NCBI RefSeq assembly: GCF_013377085.1
Contig: NZ_JACAAX010000038.1
Location: forward strand, 1 to 64,000
Reading direction: 5' to 3'
Source: Rhodoplanes sp.
Lineage (GTDB): Bacteria; Pseudomonadota; Alphaproteobacteria; Rhizobiales; Xanthobacteraceae
DNA: 64,000 bases
Position numbers and translations under genes: made by a program. Positions 58,761 through 64,000 of the stretch are shown piece by piece (positions within the stretch are counted from its first letter, which is position 1; each line of letters begins with the position of its first letter). The notes under the pieces are model-generated. The model did not search any database. It was given only the letters and a program-made list of their open reading frames with translations, and was not told the origin of the DNA.

Positions 58761-59261
58761 ATGTCGCTGATGGAAATCTCCGGTTCGCGGACCGCCAATC
58801 CGGTCGACACCGTCGAACGGATGGCCGCGACCAACGACTGGTCCTTCGCCCGTTCCAGCGAGGACGAGGTCACGCTGGTGATCACCGGCAAGTGGACCGA
58901 CTATCAGGTCTCGTTCACCTGGATGGGCGAGATCGAGGCGCTGCATCTCGCCTGTGCGTTCGACCTCAAGGTGCCGGAGCGCCGCCGCGCCGAGATGATC
59001 GAGCTGGTCTCGATGATCAACGAGCAGCTCTGGATCGGACATTTCGACCTGTGGGCCAATGACGGCCTCGTCATGTTCCGCCACGCGCTGGTGCTGGCCG
59101 GCGGCATCGAGGCCTCGGGCGCGCAGTGCGAGTCGCTGCTCTCCACCGCCACCGAGGCGTGCGAGCGCTACTACCAGGCCTTCCAGTTCGTCATGTGGGC
59201 CGGCAAGAGCCCGCGCGACGCCCTCGACGCCGTCCAGTTCGAGACCGTCGGCGAGGCATGA
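58761..59261 (+). CDS. YbjN-domain protein
   Basis: The 166-residue protein fits the alphaproteobacterial YbjN group: NPVDTVERMAATNDWSFARS, LHLACAFDLKVPERRRAEMI, LVSMINEQLWIGHFDLWAND and the end RYYQAFQFVMWAGKSPRDAL. The fold resembles secretion chaperones; the function is not established, though E. coli YbjN affects motility and stress traits. The ATG at 58761 follows GAGGGG; another in-frame ATG is at 58734. Confidence 0.87.
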   Translation: MSLMEISGSRTANPVDTVERMAATNDWSFARSSEDEVTLVITGKWTDYQVSFTWMGEIEALHLACAFDLKVPERRRAEMIELVSMINEQLWIGHFDLWANDGLVMFRHALVLAGGIEASGAQCESLLSTATEACERYYQAFQFVMWAGKSPRDALDAVQFETVGEA

Positions 59262-59302
59262 CCGGCGGCGCGCCGCCTGTCTGGTCGCGAGGTCTCTTCC
59301 CC

Positions 59303-59424
59303 GTCATTCCGGGGCGCGGACCGAAGGTCCGCGAGCCCGGAATCTATAACCCCGGTGCCGGTGGCTCACGCGAGACCGGGCGTATGGGTCCCGGGCTCGC
59401 CGCTGCGCGGCGCCCCGGGACGAC
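59303..59424. repeat. Palindromic repeat, family B (copy B5)
   Basis: GTCATTCCGGGGCGCGGACC faces GCGCCCCGGGACGAC with inner arms GAGCCCGGAATCTATA and GGGTCCCGGGCTC. It lies between the YbjN and purD genes. Confidence 0.8.
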
Positions 59425-59508
59425 GAGCGCAGAGGTTTCGGCCGCCGATTGCTGGTATAAGGCCGGCCGGACCAGCCCACTGACGACCCCCATCTGCGGC
59501 ACTGACGC

Positions 59509-60786
59509 ATGAACATCCTGCTTCTCGGCTCCGGCGGACGCGAGCATGCGCTCGCCTGGAAGATCGCGGCGAGCCCGCTCACCGACCGGTTGTGGTGCGC
59601 CCCCGGCAATGCCGGGATCGCCCAGGAGGCCGACTGCGTCCCCGTCGACATCGCCGACCATGCGGCCGTGATCGCCTTCTGCCGGGACAACGCGGTCGAT
59701 CTCGTCGTGGTCGGCCCCGAGGCGCCGCTGGTGGCCGGCCTGGTCGACAACCTCGCCGGCGCCGGCATCAAGGCGTTCGGGCCGAGCCGGGGTGCCGCCC
59801 GGCTCGAAGGCTCCAAGGGCTTCACCAAGGCGCTGTGCCGGGCGAGCCACATCCCCACCGCGGCCTACGAGGTGTTTTCCGCCGCCGAGCCGGCCAAGGC
59901 CTATGTGCGGGCGCGCGGTGCCCCCATCGTGGTCAAGGCCGACGGGCTGGCCGCCGGCAAGGGCGTCGTCGTCGCCGAGACGGTCGCGCAGGCCGAGGCG
60001 GCGATCGACCAGATGTTGTCCGGTGCGCTCGGCGCCGCGGGCGAAAGCGTCGTGGTCGAGGAGTTTTTGACGGGCGAGGAGGCCTCGTTCTTCGTGCTGT
60101 GCGACGGCGAGAACGCCCTGCCGCTCGCCTCGGCGCAGGACCACAAGCGCGCCTACGACCACGATGTCGGGCCAAACACCGGCGGCATGGGCGCCTACTC
60201 GCCCGCCCCCGTGATGACGCCCGAGATCACGGCCCGCACCATGGACGAGATCATCCGCCCGACGCTCAAAGCCATGGCGGCGATGGGGAGCCCCTACAAG
60301 GGCGTGCTGTTCGCCGGCCTGATGATCACGGCCGAGGGGCCGAAGCTGATCGAGTACAATGTCCGGTTCGGCGATCCGGAGTGCCAGGTGCTGATGCTGC
60401 GGCTGATGTCCGACCTGGTGCCGGCCCTGGTCGCCACCTGCGACGGCCAGCTCGCGGACTTCGACCTGCGCTGGTTTCCGCAGTCCGCCATCACGGTCGT
60501 GCTGGCCGCCAAGGGGTATCCGGGCGCCTACCAGAAGGGCAGCGTGATCGAGGGGCTGCGCGCCGCCATGGAGGTCGACGACGTCGAGATCTTCCATGCC
60601 GGCACGGCCGAGCGCGACGGCCAGGTGGTCGCCGTCGGCGGCCGGGTGCTGAACATCTGCGCCATCGCCCGCACGCTCGTCGAGGCGCGCGCCCAGGCCT
60701 ATGCGGCAGTCGCCGAGATCCGCTGGCCGGGCGGGTTTTGCCGCACCGACATCGGCGCCAGGGGACTCGTCCGCAGGACGCCGTAG
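59509..60786 (+). CDS. purD: Phosphoribosylamine-glycine ligase (GAR synthetase)
   Basis: The 425-residue ATP-grasp enzyme catalyses the second step of purine synthesis. Motifs are [71 protein letters not shown] and [18 protein letters not shown]. Length and domain order are normal. It follows a family-B repeat and is followed after about 60 bases by an RDD protein gene. Confidence 0.97.
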   Translation: MNILLLGSGGREHALAWKIAASPLTDRLWCAPGNAGIAQEADCVPVDIADHAAVIAFCRDNAVDLVVVGPEAPLVAGLVDNLAGAGIKAFGPSRGAARLEGSKGFTKALCRASHIPTAAYEVFSAAEPAKAYVRARGAPIVVKADGLAAGKGVVVAETVAQAEAAIDQMLSGALGAAGESVVVEEFLTGEEASFFVLCDGENALPLASAQDHKRAYDHDVGPNTGGMGAYSPAPVMTPEITARTMDEIIRPTLKAMAAMGSPYKGVLFAGLMITAEGPKLIEYNVRFGDPECQVLMLRLMSDLVPALVATCDGQLADFDLRWFPQSAITVVLAAKGYPGAYQKGSVIEGLRAAMEVDDVEIFHAGTAERDGQVVAVGGRVLNICAIARTLVEARAQAYAAVAEIRWPGGFCRTDIGARGLVRRTP

Positions 60787-60849
60787 GGCCCTGATCATGA
60801 GCTTCAGCGGACGCCCGACGCACGTCCGCCAACCATCCGAGGCCTTGCC

Positions 60850-61818
60850 ATGAGCGTGTCGGACCCCGCCAAAGCCCCTGTCGGAAACGCATCCGCCGCG
60901 CCCGCGTCCCTGTGGCGGCGGCTGATCGCCTTCACGCTCGACACCACGCTGCTCGGCGCGATCGGCTACTCGGTCGGCATGATGCTGTTCGATCTCGTGG
61001 TCGATCTCGGGCTCGGCGCCCGGCTGATCGGCCTCGCGCTGGCGCTCGCCTATTTCGGCCTGTCCGACAGCCGGCTGACCAAGGGGCGCAGCTTCGGCAA
61101 GCGGCTGCTCGGGATCGCCGTGGTGGGGCCGGACGGCGCACCCCTGTCGATCGGAACCGCGACGCTGCGCGCCCTGGTGGTCATGGCGCCCATCATCCTC
61201 AACGACTTCGACCTCGACGACATCTCGCCGATCGTCACCGGCCTGTGGAGCTTCCTGGTCATCGGCGTCGGCGCTTCGCTCCTCTATCTGCTGCTGTTCA
61301 ATCGCACGACGCGCCAGTCGCTGCACGACCTCATGGTCGGCAGCATGGTGATCAGCGTGGGAACGCCGAGGCCGGCCGCGCATCCGCTGTGGATCGGTCA
61401 CCGGATCGTGGTCGGCGTGCTGTGTGCCGTGAGCCTGGCGTTCGGGCTGCTGATCCCGTCGATGGTGCAGTCGTCCGGGCGGTTGAGCGAGCTGCTGGTC
61501 GTGCGCACCGCCCTGATGACCCGGCCCGGGCTGCGCGACGTCGGAGTGAGCCGCGTCTGGAGCACCGAGACGGGCCGCCCGACGAAGGACTCCATCGTGG
61601 TGACGGCCTATGTCCGCCGCTGGCCGGCCGACCCGGAGGCCGAGGCCAGGGACATCGCCGGCCAGGTGCTGAAGGAGTTCCCGGACCTCGTCGGCACCCG
61701 GACCCTGGTGGTCAAGGTGGCGCTCACGTTCAATCTCGGCATCGCCAACTATTCGAAGCAGCAGCAGATCGAGACCTCGGCCGCGGCTTGGCCGAAGATC
61801 GAAACGCGAGGCACCTAG
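60850..61818 (+). CDS. RDD-family membrane protein
   Basis: The 322-residue protein starts with the RDD domain: LWRRLIAFTLDTTLLGAIGY holds the Arg and the Asp-containing first helix, followed by GRSFGKRLLGIAVVG and the second Asp in TRQSLHDLMVGSMVI. Four to five membrane helices are visible. The C-terminal 120 residues form a soluble part with LPSMVQ-type linker and WSTETGRPTKDSIVVTAYVR. Some RDD proteins are ion antiporters; the role here is unknown. It follows purD on the same strand. Confidence 0.82.
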   Translation: MSVSDPAKAPVGNASAAPASLWRRLIAFTLDTTLLGAIGYSVGMMLFDLVVDLGLGARLIGLALALAYFGLSDSRLTKGRSFGKRLLGIAVVGPDGAPLSIGTATLRALVVMAPIILNDFDLDDISPIVTGLWSFLVIGVGASLLYLLLFNRTTRQSLHDLMVGSMVISVGTPRPAAHPLWIGHRIVVGVLCAVSLAFGLLIPSMVQSSGRLSELLVVRTALMTRPGLRDVGVSRVWSTETGRPTKDSIVVTAYVRRWPADPEAEARDIAGQVLKEFPDLVGTRTLVVKVALTFNLGIANYSKQQQIETSAAAWPKIETRGT

Positions 61819-61961
61819 GCCGACGGACGACCTCGGCACCTGCCCGCCCAGAAGGCGTGTGCCCCGGCGGCGTCTCTCGTCTTACGGACGCCACCGCGAT
61901 CCGGCTATGCTGCGACCCGCCGGTCCGTCGTCCGGAGTCGGCGCATGTCCTGGAGTCGCAG

Positions 61962-62867
61962 ATGTCCGATCTCGCCGATCTCTATCCCGGCTTCGAGTCC
62001 CACTGGATCGACACAAGCGCGGGCCGGATCTTCGCCCGCTCGGGCGGCAGCGGGCCGCCGCTCCTGATGCTGCACGGCTATCCGCAGTCCAACGTGATCT
62101 GGCACAAGGTCGCCCCGGCGCTGGCGAAGCACTTCCGCCTGGTGCTGGCAGATCTGCCCGGTTACGGCTGGTCGGCGGCGCCGCGCGCGGGCGCCGACCA
62201 CGCGCCCTACACCAAGCGGGCCATGGCGGCCGGCATGATCGACCTGATGGAGGCGCTGGGTTTCGCGCGCTTCTCGCTGGTCGGCCACGACCGCGGCGGC
62301 CGGGTCGGCTACCGCCTCGCCCTCGATCACCCCGGCCGGCTGGAGCGCCTCGCCGTGCTCGACATCGTCCCGACCTTCGCGATGTGGCACGCGATGGACC
62401 AGACGCTCGCCTACAAGGTCTGGCACTGGACGTTCCTGGCGCTGCCCGAGCCGTTCCCCGAGACCATGATCGGCAAGGACCCGGACTATTTCCTCGACTG
62501 GAAGATGGCGAGCTGGAGCGGCACCAAGGACCTCAAGCCGTTCGATCCGCGCGCGCTCGCCCATTACCGCGCCGCCTTCCAGGACCCCATGCACATCCAC
62601 GCGAGCTGTGAGGACTACCGGGCCGGCCGCACCACGGATCTGGCCTTCGACGAGGCCGACCGCGCCGCCGGCAAGAAGATCGACTGCCCGGTGCTGGCGC
62701 TGTGGGGCGCCCGGGGCATCCCCAGCGAGAACTCGCCGCTCGCCACCTGGCGCGAATGGGCGGACGACGTCCGCGGCCAGCCGATCGACTCCGGCCACTT
62801 CCCGGCCGAGGAGAACCCGACCGCCACGACGGCGGCGCTCCTGCCGTTTCTCACGGGGGCGGCGTGA
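61962..62867 (+). CDS. Fluoroacetate/haloacetate dehalogenase-type alpha/beta hydrolase
   Basis: The 301-residue protein matches the fluoroacetate dehalogenase of Rhodopseudomonas palustris in every functional residue I can recall: nucleophile Asp110 in GHDRGGRV, the carboxylate-binding Arg111 and Arg114, Asp134 in LDIVPT, the fluoride pocket His155-Trp156 and Tyr219, and the catalytic His at 279 in DSGHFPAEE. The N-terminus MSDLADLYPGFESHWIDTSA also fits. It should break C-F or C-Cl bonds in short haloacids by an Asp-ester mechanism, in the cytoplasm. No regulator or transporter is adjacent. A family-B repeat follows. Confidence 0.85.
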   Translation: MSDLADLYPGFESHWIDTSAGRIFARSGGSGPPLLMLHGYPQSNVIWHKVAPALAKHFRLVLADLPGYGWSAAPRAGADHAPYTKRAMAAGMIDLMEALGFARFSLVGHDRGGRVGYRLALDHPGRLERLAVLDIVPTFAMWHAMDQTLAYKVWHWTFLALPEPFPETMIGKDPDYFLDWKMASWSGTKDLKPFDPRALAHYRAAFQDPMHIHASCEDYRAGRTTDLAFDEADRAAGKKIDCPVLALWGARGIPSENSPLATWREWADDVRGQPIDSGHFPAEENPTATTAALLPFLTGAA

Positions 62868-62897
62868 GGAGCGACCTGACGATCGTGTTTCGTCGCA

Positions 62898-63019
62898 GTC
62901 GTCCCGGGGCGCGCCGAAGGCGCGAGCCCGGGACCCATAGCCCCTGTCTCGCGAGAGCAATCGGCACCGGGGATATGGATTCCGGGCTCGCGAACCTCCG
63001 GTCCGCGCCCCGGAATGAC
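62898..63019. repeat. Palindromic repeat, family B (copy B6)
   Basis: GTCGTCCCGGGGCGCGCCGA faces GCGCCCCGGAATGAC; inner arms GAGCCCGGGACCCATA and GGATTCCGGGCTC carry several mismatches. It lies between the dehalogenase and patatin genes. Confidence 0.75.
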
Positions 63020-63054
63020 GGAGCAGGCGAAGATCGCGCGCGGAGCGCGGCCCC

Positions 63055-63885
63055 ATGAAAACCTTCGCGCTCGCGCTCGGCGCCGGCGGGGCGCGCGGCC
63101 TCGCCCATATCGCCGTGTTCGAGGCGCTCGACGAGCTCGGCGTCAAGCCGGTGGCGATCTCGGGCTCGTCCATCGGGGCCGTGATGGGCGCCGCCTACGC
63201 GGCCGGCATGAGCCCGCGGGCGCTGCGCCGCCACGTCATCGCCATGGTGCAGGATCGCGCCACCCTGATCCGCCGCCTGCTCGGGGCGCGCGCCGCCGGC
63301 TTCGCCTGGTCGAGCCTGTTGCGGGTGCCGTTCGGCCACAACCCGGTGCTGCTCGACGCCGACAAGTTCTGCGCGGCGTTCCTGCCCGAGGCCGTGCCCG
63401 AGGACTTTTCGGCGCTGGCCATCCCGCTCCTGGTGATCGCCAGCGACCTCTACGGCCAGGCCGAGGTGGTGTTCTCGGAGGGCCCGCTGCGCCCCGCCAT
63501 TGCCGCCTCGATGGCGATCCCCGGCCTGGTGCAGCCGGTCGAGCACGAGGGCCGCGTGCTGGTCGACGGCGCCGCCGTCGATCCCCTGCCCTTCACCCAG
63601 CTCGCCGGTCGCGCCGACGTGGTGGTGGCGGTCGACTGCTCGGCGGGGCCGCGCGAAAAAGCCGCCGTGCCGGAGGCCTGGGATTCGGTGTTCGCCACCA
63701 TCACGCTCATGGGCAACACCATCGTGGCCGAGAAGCTGCAGCGGGTGCGGCCCGACCTCCTGATCCGCCCCAATGTCGCGATCTTCGGTCTGCTCGACTT
63801 CCTGCAGGCGATCGCCATCATCCGGGCCGGCGAGGCCATCAAGGACGAGATCAAGCGGGATTTGGCGGCGCTGCTGAAAGACTGA
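63055..63885 (+). CDS. Patatin-like phospholipase
   Basis: The 276-residue protein has the glycine-rich oxyanion motif LALGAGGARGLAHIAVFEAL, the nucleophile Ser39 in ISGSSIGAVMGAAYAAGM and the partner Asp in VLVDGAAVDPLPF. It should hydrolyse acyl lipids, probably on the cytoplasmic side because there is no signal peptide. The physiological substrate is unknown. It is convergent with tadA at the right edge. Confidence 0.9.
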   Translation: MKTFALALGAGGARGLAHIAVFEALDELGVKPVAISGSSIGAVMGAAYAAGMSPRALRRHVIAMVQDRATLIRRLLGARAAGFAWSSLLRVPFGHNPVLLDADKFCAAFLPEAVPEDFSALAIPLLVIASDLYGQAEVVFSEGPLRPAIAASMAIPGLVQPVEHEGRVLVDGAAVDPLPFTQLAGRADVVVAVDCSAGPREKAAVPEAWDSVFATITLMGNTIVAEKLQRVRPDLLIRPNVAIFGLLDFLQAIAIIRAGEAIKDEIKRDLAALLKD

Positions 63886-63903
63886 GCCGGTTTTTGGTCC
63901 GCC

Positions 63904-64000
63904 CTAGGTTCGCCTCTCCCGAAAAAAAGCCCGCAGCATCCCGGCCGCCTCGGTCTCGCCGATGCCGGGATAGACCTCGGGCCGGTGGTGGCAGGTGGTC
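63904..64000 (-). CDS. tadA: tRNA adenosine deaminase TadA, C-terminal fragment (cut by window edge)
   Basis: Reading leftward from the window edge gives TTCHHRPEVYPGIGETEAAG, then MLRAFFRERRT and a TAG stop. The HHRPEVYxGIGExEAAxxLRxFFRxRR pattern is the C-terminus of the alphaproteobacterial TadA family, which converts A34 to inosine in tRNA-Arg(ACG). Only the last 32 codons are present; the catalytic zinc site is outside the window. The assignment rests on this short end alone. Confidence 0.7.
   Translation of the reverse strand, partial: TTCHHRPEVYPGIGETEAAGMLRAFFRERRT

Overview
The window looks like a chromosomal segment of a high-GC alphaproteobacterium of the order Hyphomicrobiales, probably near Rhodoplanes, Rhodopseudomonas or Bradyrhizobium. 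The grounds are the strong GC bias, the run DUF2948-hisD-UPF0262-LMW phosphatase followed later by maf-yacG, a 1160-residue CarB followed by greA, DUF992 and YbjN proteins, a stand-alone EF-G2-like GTPase, a dehalogenase whose active-site numbering matches the one described from Rhodopseudomonas palustris, and many small palindromic intergenic repeats of the kind common in this order. The assignment is inference; there is no rRNA in the window.

Layout. 1-1.83 kb is gene-poor: the first 28 codons of a CoA-transferase subunit run off the left edge, and one small membrane protein is likely; a tRNA-Leu(CAA) closes this stretch. 2.1-8.3 kb carries a flavin-reductase-like protein, small secreted and membrane proteins, and an MFS transporter plus cupin divergent from a LysR regulator with a clear palindromic operator between them. 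8.4-18.1 kb holds a secreted Pro-rich protein, a TonB-dependent receptor, a GST, a GT87-type membrane glycosyltransferase, a FAD oxidoreductase, an aspartate aminotransferase-like enzyme and a DUF992 protein. 18.4-26.7 kb has the EF-G2-like GTPase, an EAL protein, msrP without msrQ, a candidate small RNA, lysR-trxB and a divergent Lrp regulator.

27-35 kb is housekeeping: rplY-pth, an orphan antitoxin-like gene, ychF, an MFS transporter and the overlapping hisD-UPF0262-phosphatase genes. 35.1-40.2 kb is an accessory block (amidohydrolase, GntR regulator, tripartite tricarboxylate transporter TctC-B-A) lying between the hisD group and maf-yacG, where infA is usually found. 41.8-45.9 kb is carB-greA. 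46-49.7 kb is a tandem pair of secreted TPR-caspase proteins separated by a 148-bp MITE-like element. 49.9-54.3 kb has a GT9 glycosyltransferase, ubiK, and the tightly overlapping lgt-midA-pgeF operon. 54.3-64 kb has a divergent XRE/SDR pair, a possible lipoprotein, prs, YbjN, purD, an RDD protein, a fluoroacetate-dehalogenase-type hydrolase, a patatin, and the C-terminus of tadA at the right edge.

From about 20 kb onwards the intergenic spaces are colonised by at least four families of palindromic repeats (A: 4 copies, B: 6, C: 4, D: 2). Two family-A copies are complete 147-148 bp units with terminal inverted repeats. The most interesting places are the tandem caspase pair, the small transcription unit at 23.6-23.84 kb, the repeat families, the transporter block in the hisD-maf interval, and the dehalogenase.
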